Shown here one piece after another: positions 43,323 to 52,331 of a stretch of DNA of 64,000 nucleotides. The stretch is from Halopseudomonas sp002296055 (lineage in GTDB: Bacteria > Pseudomonadota > Gammaproteobacteria > Pseudomonadales > Pseudomonadaceae). The notes under the pieces are model-generated. The model searched no databases and was not told where the DNA came from. It worked only from the letters and a program-made list of their open reading frames with translations. Positions within the stretch are counted from its first letter, which is position 1. Each line of letters opens with the position of its first letter. The stretch is from NCBI RefSeq assembly GCF_050876985.1, contig NZ_JBPAPP010000001.1, one strand, 5' to 3'. The translations under genes and the position numbers were made by a program.

Positions 43323-44171
43323 TCAGCGTCGACGATTGCTGAACACTTGATCAAGCACTAAAGACGGAATGCGGTACGGCACAGACATGTGGTCTTCGCC
43401 CTGGATCAGTTGCTCACTGACTCGCAGGCCGTGGATCGACAGGGGCTGCAGCCGCTGTGCCAGCGCGTTGGCGTCTTCGCGGGTCGCTGGCGAATCCCGC
43501 TCGGCGACAATCAGCGCGAGACTGGTGTGGGTAACCAGTTCGGGTTGTTCAGCCACTTTCTGGGTGAAGTCCTGTTCATGCTGCAACAGAAAGCGGTCAC
43601 TCCACCACTGACTGGGGCTGGCAGCTACCAGATGGTCGAACAGTGCGGGGCGGGTGAATAAGGTGTAGAGGGCGAACATGCCGCCGAAGGAATGACCAAA
43701 CAGGCTCTGCTGGTGTGGGTCGACCTCAAAGCGCTCGGCAACGGCGGGCATCAGCTGGTGTTCGATGAAGTCGAGCAGCTCATCCTGACCGCCCTGGGGT
43801 GGTGTGTTCAATCCGTCCGGTGCGGGCGGGGAGAAGTCATAGGAGCGACGCAAAAAGTTCAGCGGGTCGCTGCCGGGGTAGGCAATGCCAACGATGATGC
43901 TTTGGCGATAGGCTTTTAGCCCCCGCTTGGCGGCGTGAAAGCCGGGAAAGTAGGCGTTGGCATCCAGTATGTAGAGCACCGAGCGGGCGCCGGTCCAGGG
44001 CAGCTCGCCCTCTGGCAGGCTGATCATGATGCGATAGGGCGTGCCGGCGGCGTTGTGCATCAGCCATTGCTCGGTGCCGTCTAGGGTAACGGGTGGCTGG
44101 CGAGCAGGCTCGGCCAGGGCGGCAGTGCAGCAAAGCAGGCTGAGCACTGCGCTGCAAACAAGACGAAACAT
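43323..44171 (-). CDS. Secreted esterase of the siderophore-esterase-like family (IroE/EstD type)
   Basis: A 282-residue exported alpha/beta hydrolase with signal MFRLVCSAVLSLLCCTAALA. The nucleophile elbow is LFGHSFGGMFAL near residue 155. SVLYILDANAYFPG and QSIIVGIAYPG are typical of the putative-esterase family that includes IroE and Fes, and GEDHMSVPY supplies the catalytic His. Location beside a FecIR-controlled TonB receptor suggests hydrolysis of an imported ester siderophore in the periplasm; this is inferred. The start at 44171 has GGAG upstream. An inverted-repeat element begins 14 bp upstream of the start codon. Confidence 0.78.
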   Translation of the reverse strand: MFRLVCSAVLSLLCCTAALAEPARQPPVTLDGTEQWLMHNAAGTPYRIMISLPEGELPWTGARSVLYILDANAYFPGFHAAKRGLKAYRQSIIVGIAYPGSDPLNFLRRSYDFSPPAPDGLNTPPQGGQDELLDFIEHQLMPAVAERFEVDPHQQSLFGHSFGGMFALYTLFTRPALFDHLVAASPSQWWSDRFLLQHEQDFTQKVAEQPELVTHTSLALIVAERDSPATREDANALAQRLQPLSIHGLRVSEQLIQGEDHMSVPYRIPSLVLDQVFSNRRR

Positions 44172-44184
44172 GGAGAGCTCCAAA

Positions 44185-44555
44185 TGCCCCGCGCCTAGGG
44201 GCTGTTGACGTTTCATTCACCCGCCTGCCGGAGGCCATTTTTTGGCCAGGCAAGGCGGAGGAAGCGCAGTGTAGTCGCTCTACATAGGCGACCGACAACG
44301 CAGCATGGCCAAAGAATGGCACCGGCCCTGCGGGTGGGGCCGCCGAGGTTGCGCCTATAAAGCCGCCACTCGGCGTCGCTCGTCGCTTACGTGGAATAAC
44401 CACAAAAACGCCGGGAGCGTTTTTGCGCGTCAGCCCCGAAGGGGGTGAAGCGCAGGGATGCGCTGAACACCCTACGCTTCTCGCTCCTTGATTGGCGGCT
44501 TTACAGGCAGCAACAGGCGGATGAATGAAACGTCAACAGACCCTAATGCGGGGCA
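44185..44555. repeat. MITE-like element with ~40-bp terminal inverted repeats
   Basis: This 371-bp stretch without a gene separates the esterase start from the TonB receptor stop. The left end carries TAGGGGCTGTTGACGTTTCA from 44196, and the complement of the right end reads TAGGGTCTGTTGACGTTTCA from 44545. The match continues through CCGCCTG and outward to TGCCCCGC, giving about 40 bp of terminal repeat with few mismatches. Inside are hairpin arms at ~44233-44250 and the GGCCAAAGAATGG segment, a TAAAGCCGCCA/TGGCGGCTTTA pair (44359-44367, 44494-44502) and a small AAAAACGC/GCGTTTTT hairpin at 44404-44424. No transposase is present, so it is a non-autonomous mobile or structured repeat. Confidence 0.75.
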
Positions 44556-44562
44556 ATCAGGT

Positions 44563-46935
44563 TTACCAGCGGTAGCTGACGCTGCCGATCAACGAGCGGC
44601 CTTCGCCGCGATAGCAGTAGCCGCCATCGCACACGATATAACGCTCGTCGCTGAGGTTGCGGGCGTTGACGCCCAGACGCATGCCGCTGGCAAGATCATA
44701 GTAGGCGCCCACATCCACCAGGGTGTAGTCCTCGTTCTTCTCGGTATTGGCGGTGTTGGCATAGGTGCTGCCGGTGTAACGGCTGCCGCCAGACAGGGCC
44801 AAGCCACGCAGTGGACCGGCGTCGATGCGGTAGTTGACCCACAGACTTGCAAGGTGGCGGGGGTTCAGCGTCGGCGTCTTGCCCTTGTCGCCGTCGTTGC
44901 TTGCGGTCACTTCTGCGTCGTTGTAGGTGTAGCTAGCCAGCAGGCGCAGGTTGCGGGTCAGGTCCGATACCGCTTCCAGTTCAAGGCCGCGCGAGGTTTC
45001 CTCACCTTTCTGTACGCTGGAGGTGCCGCTTGGGTCGGTGGTGTCGCGGGTCAGGCTGTTGGACTGCACCAGCTCATACACCGAGGCCGTCAGCAGGGTG
45101 TTGCTGCCAGGCGGCTGATACTTGATGCCCAACTCCAATTGCTCGCCTTCGGTTGGCTTGAAGTCGTTGCCAAAGCGATCGCTGCCGGTTTGTGGCAGGA
45201 ATGACTGAGCGTAGCTGATGTAGGGCGCAAAGCCTGAGTCGAATAGATAGAGTGCGCCCAGCTGACCGGTGGTCTGGTCATCGTGGGTTTTGGTTTTTAC
45301 GCCGTTCAGGTTATTGGTCTTTTCGGTGTTCACCCAGTCCTGGCGCAGGCCAGCAGATAGCCGCCAGTTGCCTAGCTCGATCTGATCCTGCAGGTAAGCG
45401 CCGCTGCGGTGGGACGTGCCGCTCTGGTCTACCAGTACGCTATTAGGTTTGGCGATAGGCTGATTGTGGTCAGGGTTGTTGATGTCGATGCTGGGAGCGG
45501 TGCCCATCGCGTAGGTGACATCAAAGTCCAGCCAGGCGTAATCCAGGCCGGTCAGCAGCGTATGCTCCAGTGCACCGGTGGCGAAACGCGAGATCAGGCG
45601 GGTGTCGGTGGTGACCGAGTCCATTTCTTCATACACGCCCCAGGCAGTGCGGTTGAGCACACTGGTGCTGCCGGCGGCCAGACTTGAGCTGGTGTACTGG
45701 TTGACCGTATCTACGTTGCCATAGCGCAGGTTGTGCTGCAGCGTGAAGGTGTCGTTGAAGCGGTGCTCGAATTCGTAACCGAGCTGATGCTGCTGTTGAT
45801 CAAGCTTGTCGAAATCTTCATCGCCGGGCCAGAAATCCGTCAGCTCGGTGCCGGATTGATATGGCCGGGGTGCGCCGGCAGTTTCGCGGTCCTGGTACTG
45901 GGCGAGCAGAGTCAGGTCGGTCTGATCGTTGATACGCCAGGTCAGTGATGGCGCGATGAGGCCGATGTTGTTGGGCACCTGATCGATGTCGGTGTCAGCG
46001 TCGCGGGCTACGCCGACCAGACGGTAGAGCACGCTGCCGTCATCGGTCAGTTTGCCGCCAATATCGAACTGGCCCTGGATGTGATCATGGTTGCCATACT
46101 GCAGCTCGACTTGCTCAACGGCGTCTTCGCTGGGGCGCTTGCTGACCCGGTTAATCATGCCGCCGGGGCTGATCTGACCATAGAGCACGGAGGAGGGGCC
46201 CTTCAGCACCTCAATGCGCTCAAGGCTAAAGGGCTCACTGCTGAAATAGGACAGCCAGCCGGTATTGGGCTGGCGCAGCCCGTCAAGGTAATCGGCGTTA
46301 GTCACGGCGGCGTAGCCGCGAATGTTGATCTGATCAAAGCGGGGGTCGAGGCCGGCGGCGCCGATCCGCACACCGGCGGTGTAGGCCACTGCATCCTCGA
46401 CACTGGTCACCTTGCGATCGGCGATTTGCTCGGCGGTGACCACACTGATGCTTTGTGCAGTTTCCAGAATGGGCGTATCGGTTTTGGTAGCGCCTCGGCT
46501 GATCGCCGCACGATAGCCATTAACCGGGGCAACGCCCGTTTGCTGCACTGCCTGGCCTTCGACGGTCAGCGGGGCAAGCTGGTAGCTAGCATCGTCCGGG
46601 GCGGCCAGAATCACGTAGCCTGCGCTCCCTTGACGGGCGATCAGCCCGGTACCGGCCAGGAGTTCGTTAAGTGCTGCCTCAACGCTGACGGCGCCGTCCA
46701 GGCCTGGGCTGCGTAGCCCTTGCACCAGCTCGGGCGCGTACGACAAGGTAATGCCGCTGCGTTGGGCGAAGGTGCTCAGGCTAGTGGCCAGGGTGCCGGC
46801 TGGAATCTGCAGGCTCTGTAGCTGCGCACTGGCAAGAGGGGCGGCATGCAGTGGCAGAGCACTGGCGGCGGCAATTGCCAAACAGAGTGCCGAGGCGCTG
46901 AGGGTGAGGCGGTGGTAGGTGCTGGCGCGGGACAT
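44563..46935 (-). CDS. TonB-dependent siderophore receptor with N-terminal signalling (STN) domain
   Basis: A 790-residue outer-membrane receptor. After a signal peptide ending LPLHA, residues ~35-105 form the STN/secretin domain (LQIPAGTLATSLSTFAQRSG) that contacts the FecR-type regulator. The plug domain follows (TAQSISVVTAEQIADRKVTS, LKGPSSVLYGQISPGGMINR), then the beta barrel ending in SVSYRW with terminal aromatic. It imports a ferric siderophore with TonB energy and signals ligand binding to the adjacent FecR/sigma pair. The start at 46935 is chosen for GGAG 7 nt upstream. The ligand is unknown. Confidence 0.92.
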   Translation of the reverse strand: MSRASTYHRLTLSASALCLAIAAASALPLHAAPLASAQLQSLQIPAGTLATSLSTFAQRSGITLSYAPELVQGLRSPGLDGAVSVEAALNELLAGTGLIARQGSAGYVILAAPDDASYQLAPLTVEGQAVQQTGVAPVNGYRAAISRGATKTDTPILETAQSISVVTAEQIADRKVTSVEDAVAYTAGVRIGAAGLDPRFDQINIRGYAAVTNADYLDGLRQPNTGWLSYFSSEPFSLERIEVLKGPSSVLYGQISPGGMINRVSKRPSEDAVEQVELQYGNHDHIQGQFDIGGKLTDDGSVLYRLVGVARDADTDIDQVPNNIGLIAPSLTWRINDQTDLTLLAQYQDRETAGAPRPYQSGTELTDFWPGDEDFDKLDQQQHQLGYEFEHRFNDTFTLQHNLRYGNVDTVNQYTSSSLAAGSTSVLNRTAWGVYEEMDSVTTDTRLISRFATGALEHTLLTGLDYAWLDFDVTYAMGTAPSIDINNPDHNQPIAKPNSVLVDQSGTSHRSGAYLQDQIELGNWRLSAGLRQDWVNTEKTNNLNGVKTKTHDDQTTGQLGALYLFDSGFAPYISYAQSFLPQTGSDRFGNDFKPTEGEQLELGIKYQPPGSNTLLTASVYELVQSNSLTRDTTDPSGTSSVQKGEETSRGLELEAVSDLTRNLRLLASYTYNDAEVTASNDGDKGKTPTLNPRHLASLWVNYRIDAGPLRGLALSGGSRYTGSTYANTANTEKNEDYTLVDVGAYYDLASGMRLGVNARNLSDERYIVCDGGYCYRGEGRSLIGSVSYRW

Positions 46936-47044
46936 GTACGGCTCCATCGTGATGTTGTTAGCCTCTAAACCGAACGAGACGCCAAACCCCGACAAAAAAT
47001 TTTAATTTTTTGCAAATACGACTTTTCAGGCAGGTACTACTTTT

Positions 47045-48004
47045 TTAGGCGGGTACTACGCGCAGCCACCAGCGTGTGCGGCTGACCAGTCGCACCGGCA
47101 GAATGCGCGGCAAATCCGCTAGCAGGGTATCGGGCTCGGCCAATTGGAAAACGCCGGACAGACGCAGGTTGGCGATGCTGGGGTCGCAGCCCAGTACGCC
47201 GCTGCGATAGCGGCCCAGCTCAGCGATAAAACGCCCCAGACTCAGGTTGTCGGCTACCAGCATGCCCTGGCTCCAAGCCAACGGGTCGAGCGCTGGGCTG
47301 GCGGTGGCGATGCCGGATTGACTCAGGCGCAATGTCTCGCCCGCGCGTGCCTGAAAGCGTTGTCCAGCGGCCTGCAGCATCAAAGCACCCTCGGCCACGC
47401 TAACCTGACTGTAACCCTCGTGCTCGCGTACATTGAAGCGGGCTTGCGCCGCGTCGCAGCGACCCCAGGCGCAGCGTAACTGCAGTTGGAAGGATGGGGC
47501 GGCGGCCAGGCTGTCGATCATCACCTCACCCTCACGCAGGGTGAGCTGCAAAGGTTGCCCGGCATGGGTAACGTCCAGTCCAGAGCGAGTGTTTAGCTGC
47601 ACCTGCACGCCACCCGGCAGTCTCTGTTGCTGCTGTTCGCCGGTGGCGGTGTGCAAGTCAGGGTTGCTGATGTGCTGCTGGGTCAGCCAGCCAGCTGGAG
47701 CACCAACAGCCAGAGCCAGACCAAGTAACTTGAGGGCGCGACGGCGTTGCAGGTCGGTATCGGCCCGCTCAAGCAGATGCACACTCAGGTCGCGATCAGG
47801 CAGGCGGCTGGTCATCTCGCCCAGTTCATGATGCAAATGGCGCAAGCGCTGCCAGGCCAGCTCGTGATCGGGGTGCTCGGCCCGCCAGTGATCAATGCGT
47901 GCTTGCAAACGTGGGCGCTGATCGCTGGAAGCAAGCTGTAATTGCCAGGCGATGGCCGAGCGTACGGTTGCTTCCGGCAGGTGACGAGCTTCGGTGCGGG
48001 ACAT
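47045..48004 (-). CDS. FecR-family anti-sigma regulator (module 1)
   Basis: A 319-residue inner-membrane regulator. An N-terminal DUF4880-type cytoplasmic domain (AIAWQLQLASSDQRPRLQAR) is followed by a TM helix around residue 100 (LKLLGLALAVGAPAGWL). The periplasmic FecR domain has LPGGVQVQLNTRSGLDVTHA and LREGEVMIDS, and a C-terminal STN-like part receives the receptor signal. It holds the ECF sigma factor and activates it on siderophore binding. It starts 2 nt after the sigma gene and ends ~110 bp before the receptor gene. Confidence 0.9.
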   Translation of the reverse strand: MSRTEARHLPEATVRSAIAWQLQLASSDQRPRLQARIDHWRAEHPDHELAWQRLRHLHHELGEMTSRLPDRDLSVHLLERADTDLQRRRALKLLGLALAVGAPAGWLTQQHISNPDLHTATGEQQQQRLPGGVQVQLNTRSGLDVTHAGQPLQLTLREGEVMIDSLAAAPSFQLQLRCAWGRCDAAQARFNVREHEGYSQVSVAEGALMLQAAGQRFQARAGETLRLSQSGIATASPALDPLAWSQGMLVADNLSLGRFIAELGRYRSGVLGCDPSIANLRLSGVFQLAEPDTLLADLPRILPVRLVSRTRWWLRVVPA

Positions 48005-48006
48005 GC

Positions 48007-48516
48007 TCAGGCAGCCCCGTAACGCAGGTGATAGCAATGGAGCAGGGCGGTGGCTACGTGGCGCTCAACGGTGCGACTGGAGACGCCCAGGCGCTCGGCA
48101 ATCTGCGCATGGGTCAGGCCGCCCAACTGGTGCAGCATAAACGCCTGGCGTACCGGGCTGCGCAAGCCGTCCAGCATGCGAGCGATTTGCTCGAGCGTCT
48201 GCAGGGTCTGCTGCTGCTCTTCAGGGGACGGAGCGTAGGCTTCGGGTAGTTGCGCCATCGCCTCAAGCCAGGCCCGCTCCAGTGCGCTGCGGCGCCAATG
48301 ATCAACCAGCAGGCCGCGAGCGATAGTCGATAGCAGCGAGCGCGGCGCCGTACCGGTTACCGGTTCACGCCGCATCAGTACTCTGACGAAGGTATCTTGT
48401 GCCAGGTCGGCCGCCTGCTGCGGACAGCCCAGACGTTGACGCAACCAGTTGTGCAGCCAGCCGTGATGATGGCTGTAGAGGCTTTCAACGCTGTGGGTAG
48501 ATGAGGTTTCGGACAT
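48007..48516 (-). CDS. ECF sigma factor, FecI-like (module 1)
   Basis: A 169-residue iron-starvation sigma factor. Region 2 has GWLHNWLRQRLGCPQQAADL then AQDTFVRVL; region 4 has GLTHAQIAERLGVSSRTVER as the -35 recognition helix-turn-helix. It directs transcription of the downstream receptor. A Fur box lies upstream at 48556-48574. Pairing with the FecR gene is near-continuous (2 nt). No clear Shine-Dalgarno precedes the ATG at 48516. Confidence 0.92.
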   Translation of the reverse strand: MSETSSTHSVESLYSHHHGWLHNWLRQRLGCPQQAADLAQDTFVRVLMRREPVTGTAPRSLLSTIARGLLVDHWRRSALERAWLEAMAQLPEAYAPSPEEQQQTLQTLEQIARMLDGLRSPVRQAFMLHQLGGLTHAQIAERLGVSSRTVERHVATALLHCYHLRYGAA

Positions 48517-48555
48517 GGGCGTGGCGACAGGTCAGTGGGACAGCAGGCGCCAACA

Positions 48556-48574
48556 TTAGTTGAGAATCATTCAC
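48556..48574. promoter_or_regulatory. Fur box upstream of ECF sigma module 1
   Basis: The + strand reads TTGAGAATCATTCAC within the site; about 12 of 19 positions match the Fur consensus, including the TGA-AATCATT core. It lies 40 bp upstream of the sigma gene start, the expected place for iron repression of FecI-like genes. It is also just 3' of the DUF486 gene. Confidence 0.65.
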
Positions 48575-48588
48575 ATTACAACTGCTGG

Positions 48589-48939
48589 TCAGCCCAGGCG
48601 GTCACGAAACATAAAGTACACGGCGCCCAATAAACACAGTCCAGCCCACAGATAATCAAGCTTGAGCGGCTCTTTCAGGTACATCACCGAGAAGGGCACG
48701 AACACTGACAGGGTGATGACCTCTTGGATAATTTTCAGCTGGCCAACACTCAGTACGCTGTAACCGATGCGGTTGGCTGGCACCTGGAAAAGGTACTCCA
48801 GCAGGGCAATTCCCCAGCTGACCAACGCAGCGATGATCCAGGGTTTGTTATTCAGCTCTTTGAGATGCGCGTACCAGGCAAAGGTCATAAATACATTGCT
48901 GCAAGTCAGCAGCGCAATGGACAGCAATACAGGGTGCAT
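48589..48939 (-). CDS. DUF486 family four-TM membrane protein
   Basis: A 116-residue DMT-like membrane protein with four hydrophobic helices: VLLSIALLTCSNVFMTFAWY, IIAALVSWGIALLEYLFQVP, a third around ITLSVFVPFSVMYL, and LWAGLCLLGAVYFMF. YLFQVPANRIGYSVLSVGQL is the DUF486 hallmark. The function is unknown. The start at 48939 is chosen by family length; a longer frame reaches 48966. It precedes the Fur box of the sigma gene on the same strand. Confidence 0.85.
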   Translation of the reverse strand: MHPVLLSIALLTCSNVFMTFAWYAHLKELNNKPWIIAALVSWGIALLEYLFQVPANRIGYSVLSVGQLKIIQEVITLSVFVPFSVMYLKEPLKLDYLWAGLCLLGAVYFMFRDRLG

Positions 48940-49052
48940 GGGCGGCGCTCGGACGGGCCGACGCAAGGCGCGCCGGATGAAACGCTATTGTGCGTGCAGC
49001 TGGCGCGCCTGCATAGTCAGGCGGCAGCTCGGCATGCTGACGCTTGGAGTGC

Positions 49053-49745
49053 TCATCGGCCTAGTGCAGTTGCTACGGCGGCTTGGGCGTGAATCCGGGT
49101 GGTGTCGAACAGCCTGATTGGCGTGTCCTGTTGTTGTACCAACAGGCCAATCTCGGTGCAGCCGAGGATGATGCCTGCGGCACCCTGGGCGGCGAGGGCG
49201 TCGATGATCTGCACAAAGCGCTGGCGTGAGCTATCGCGCAGCTCGCCCAGGCACAGTTCCTCGAAAATGATCCGATGAATGTCCGCGCGCTCGGCGGGCT
49301 CAGGGGTGATCACCTCAATGCCGTTGGCCGCCAGTCGCTCGCGGTAGAAGGCCTGCTCCATGGTGAAGGCGGTGCCCAGCAGCCCGGCGCGCTGAACGCC
49401 CTCAGCTTTGAGCGCGGCGGCGGCGGCATCAGCAACATGCAGCAGGGGAATGCTGATTGCCGCTTCAATGGCCGGCGCCACCTTGTGCATGGTGTTGGTG
49501 CCAATCAGCAATAACTCGGCGCCAGCCTGTTGCAGGCGCAGCGCCTCGGCTGCCAGCAGTTCACCGGCTTGGTCCCATTCGTTGCGCTGTTGTAATTCGG
49601 CGATCTCGGCAAAGTCCACACTGCAGATCAGCATGCGAGCAGAGTGCAACCCGCCTAGCGCTTCCTTCACGCCCTGGTTAATCAGGGCGTAGTAGCTTTG
49701 TGTCGACTCCCAGCTCATGCCGCCGAGCAGGCCAATGGTTTTCAT
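49053..49745 (-). CDS. Aspartate/glutamate racemase (YgeA-like)
   Basis: A 230-residue PLP-independent racemase closely resembling E. coli YgeA: MKTIGLLGGMSWESTQSYYA, GGLHSARMLICSVDFAEI and RIIFEELCLGEL. The active-site pair appears as Thr in LIGTNTMHKVAP and Cys in ILGCTEIGLLV, the Thr/Cys arrangement reported for EcL-DER rather than the Cys/Cys pair of classical Asp racemases. It interconverts L- and D-Asp/Glu or related amino acids. GGAG lies upstream of the ATG at 49745. Confidence 0.88.
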   Translation of the reverse strand: MKTIGLLGGMSWESTQSYYALINQGVKEALGGLHSARMLICSVDFAEIAELQQRNEWDQAGELLAAEALRLQQAGAELLLIGTNTMHKVAPAIEAAISIPLLHVADAAAAALKAEGVQRAGLLGTAFTMEQAFYRERLAANGIEVITPEPAERADIHRIIFEELCLGELRDSSRQRFVQIIDALAAQGAAGIILGCTEIGLLVQQQDTPIRLFDTTRIHAQAAVATALGR

Positions 49746-49884
49746 ACAGGCTCCAGGTGCTGTGATTGGCAGTCAGTCTAGCTGCCGATGCGGTGTCTGG
49801 AGCAGTACAGCTGGGGGCGATGTCAGCGCGATGTTGTACTCAGACGGCGTTATCGCGCTTACGCGGTTGGCAAACTGTCAGCTT

Positions 49885-51612
49885 TCAGCCATGAATTTGC
49901 GACGGGGTGTCACTATTTGACGCCGACAACTGATAGAGGCAGACCTGATTTCGGCCGCTGTGCTTAGCCTGGTAGAGCGCCTTGTCAGCCCGGTTCAGGG
50001 CATCTTGCAGGCTGTCTCCTGGGGCAATGGCAGTGACACCGAGGCTGATGGTCAATTGCAATGGTTGCTCCGTGCCGGCATCAATGCGGGCGCTCTCAAC
50101 GGCGTGTCGCATGCGTTCGGCGCACTGCATAGCCTGGTGCGGATCGGCGTTGGGCAGCAGTACAACAAACTCTTCGCCGCCAAAGCGGGCAATCAGGTCG
50201 CGATTACGGCAGCAGTCTTTCAGTCGTTGGGCGATGGTAACCAGCACCTTGTCTCCTGTGCCGTGGCCCCAGGTGTCGTTGACCTGCTTGAAGTGGTCGA
50301 TATCGGCGACCAATGCGGTGACCGGCTCACCTTGCTGCTGGCATTGCTCCAGCAGGTAGTCGGCAGCGGCGGCAAAATAGCGACGGTTGTGCAGGCGTGT
50401 CAGCGGGTCGGTGGAGGCCTGCTTTTTCAGCTCGTCCTGTGAGGCGCGAATGCCCTCCAGAATCTTGATGCGGTGGGAGATGATAAAGGCCAGCATCAGG
50501 GCTTCGAGCATGATGCCGATCCCCACGCCATGGCTGGCAATATAGGTCGGCTCGATCAGCCCCTTGTAGAAGATCACTGCCAGAGTGTTGAACAGCACAA
50601 AGAGGCTGTGGCCGATCAGAAAATAGCGTGCCAGTGGATTGCCCTTGCGCAGCAGCGAAATACTGACGGAGATGGTGACGATCATCATGACCAGCGCCAT
50701 GCTGCTGGCGGGCTTGAGCGCGGCGGAGATGTCGAAGAAGCCCCATACCAGCATGCCGCACAATGGCAACAAGACCGCTTGCAGCGCCCGGTGCTCCAGC
50801 GGGTAGTGCTTGCGGGTTTCAAAAACGGCCATCATGAACAGCATCAGAAAGATCGGCATGGTGATCAGACTGATGTTGAGCATGAACACGTCTTGGCCGT
50901 AGGCATCAAACAGGCTGGCGACCAGCCCGTAGGACAGGGCGATCCAGACCAGCCCGGATACCAGATAGCAGGAGTAGTAGATGTTTTCGATCTTGCTGGT
51001 CGCAAAGTAGAGCAGCAGGTTGTAGAACACCAATGCCAGCATCATGCCGACCAGCAGGGCGATGTCGTTGGCGACGCCCACCAGGGCGCGGCGCGAGTGG
51101 TCCTGATCGAGAATCTGCAGGGCAAACCACTGGTGTGAGTAAGCGAAACTGCGAACGTACAGGGTGGTGGTCGTGTCGGCTGGCAGTAGCAGAGGGTATA
51201 CGGCAGCGCCGCGGAACATCAGATTGCTGTCGTCCACGCGCTCCAGGTCCAGTTCCTCCTGGCTTACCAGCGCACCGTCGCGTTCGGTATAAAACTGCAC
51301 GGACTTGACGTGGTAAGCGTGGGGCAGGTGCACGTTCAGCGCCAGCTCTTCGCCCGACTGGTTGTCCAGTTCGACGCGATACCAGGCAACGCGGGCATTG
51401 GTGCCCAGGCTGGCGGTGTTGCTGGTTTCGCTGTAGGTCTGCTGGCGTGCCTGAGCGTAGTCGAGGCTACGACTGTCGTCGACGTAGTAGCCGATGCGAA
51501 AGTCGGTCAGGTTAACCTCGGGGGAGTTGATAACTACCCCGGTTTGAGCCTGCGCCGAAACAGCAAGCAGACAAAGCAGCAAGGCTGCCAGCAGATAGTT
51601 ACACCGCAACAT
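49885..51612 (-). CDS. 7TM-DISM diguanylate cyclase
   Basis: A 575-residue membrane enzyme. Signal peptide (LLAALLLCLLAVSAQA), periplasmic 7TMR-DISMED2 domain (~30-180), seven TM helices (~185-390) and a GGDEF domain (~410-560) follow in order. The active site is RFGGEEFVVLLP, intact, and DIDHFKQVNDTWGHGTGD is the metal-binding region, so it should make c-di-GMP. DISM domains bind small extracellular ligands, often carbohydrates; the ligand here is unknown. The Shine-Dalgarno at 51612 is weak. Confidence 0.9.
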   Translation of the reverse strand: MLRCNYLLAALLLCLLAVSAQAQTGVVINSPEVNLTDFRIGYYVDDSRSLDYAQARQQTYSETSNTASLGTNARVAWYRVELDNQSGEELALNVHLPHAYHVKSVQFYTERDGALVSQEELDLERVDDSNLMFRGAAVYPLLLPADTTTTLYVRSFAYSHQWFALQILDQDHSRRALVGVANDIALLVGMMLALVFYNLLLYFATSKIENIYYSCYLVSGLVWIALSYGLVASLFDAYGQDVFMLNISLITMPIFLMLFMMAVFETRKHYPLEHRALQAVLLPLCGMLVWGFFDISAALKPASSMALVMMIVTISVSISLLRKGNPLARYFLIGHSLFVLFNTLAVIFYKGLIEPTYIASHGVGIGIMLEALMLAFIISHRIKILEGIRASQDELKKQASTDPLTRLHNRRYFAAAADYLLEQCQQQGEPVTALVADIDHFKQVNDTWGHGTGDKVLVTIAQRLKDCCRNRDLIARFGGEEFVVLLPNADPHQAMQCAERMRHAVESARIDAGTEQPLQLTISLGVTAIAPGDSLQDALNRADKALYQAKHSGRNQVCLYQLSASNSDTPSQIHG

Positions 51613-51738
51613 CTGAGTTCATCCGTGGTGACTTCGGGCCTTGATCAATAGTGCCCTCCTGCCAGCATGTTACTCAAACTGTCGGCGACAGGTCACGCTT
51701 TTGCCGGGCGATGGCGCCTTTGTGACTGTGTGCGTCGC

Positions 51739-52311
51739 TCACGACTCGATTATTTGCGGCGGGCTGATCGGCTCGCCCCGGGGTGCGAAAAACGGATGGG
51801 GGCGACCAAGGCCGCGCAGCTTCCAGCTGGCCATCTTGCCCAGCAACCGCAGCAGGTAACTGCGTGACGGCGCGGCGCTGATCAGCGACGAGGGTATCTG
51901 GGCGGTGGCCCCGCCAAGGTTTACCCGTGCGCACACCGGCCCGGTTTTGAGCTCTGCCTGGCTGTCGCTGACAAAGCTGCTGATCAGGCCGATGAGGGGC
52001 ACGGACGGCTTGAGGCTATTACCGATCGGCGTCTTGCAGCAGCCGGCATACCAGCGATACAGCCCTTTCTCACTCAGGCGCAGGCAGCGAATGTGCTCGT
52101 GCCCCTGATGAATCTGCAGGCGAGCCGGTGGCAGCTGGAAAATATCGGTACCACCCCAGCTGTCGAGGGTTTGCTCGGCCGCATCCAGCCAGTTGGCAAA
52201 ACGTTGGCAATCGCGGCAGTAGCACACCACCCGTGTAGCAGCGGCCGGAGTGACCTTGATAGCGCGGCCACTGACCTGGCCACAGCGGCATTGCAGAGCG
52301 AGGTTGTCCAT
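51739..52311 (-). CDS. DUF6151/GFA-like zinc-binding protein
   Basis: A 190-residue protein with a GFA-type cysteine pattern: LQCRCGQVSG, VVCYCRDCQRF and AGCCKTPIGN, which probably binds zinc. The fold is shared with S-(hydroxymethyl)glutathione synthase-like proteins, but activity is unproven for this group, which I would assign to DUF6151. The start at 52311 has AAGGA 7 nt upstream and lies 20 nt after the GGDEF-EAL gene, implying co-transcription. Confidence 0.7.
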   Translation of the reverse strand: MDNLALQCRCGQVSGRAIKVTPAAATRVVCYCRDCQRFANWLDAAEQTLDSWGGTDIFQLPPARLQIHQGHEHIRCLRLSEKGLYRWYAGCCKTPIGNSLKPSVPLIGLISSFVSDSQAELKTGPVCARVNLGGATAQIPSSLISAAPSRSYLLRLLGKMASWKLRGLGRPHPFFAPRGEPISPPQIIES

Positions 52312-52331
52312 AGGGGCGTCCTTGTCGCAGA

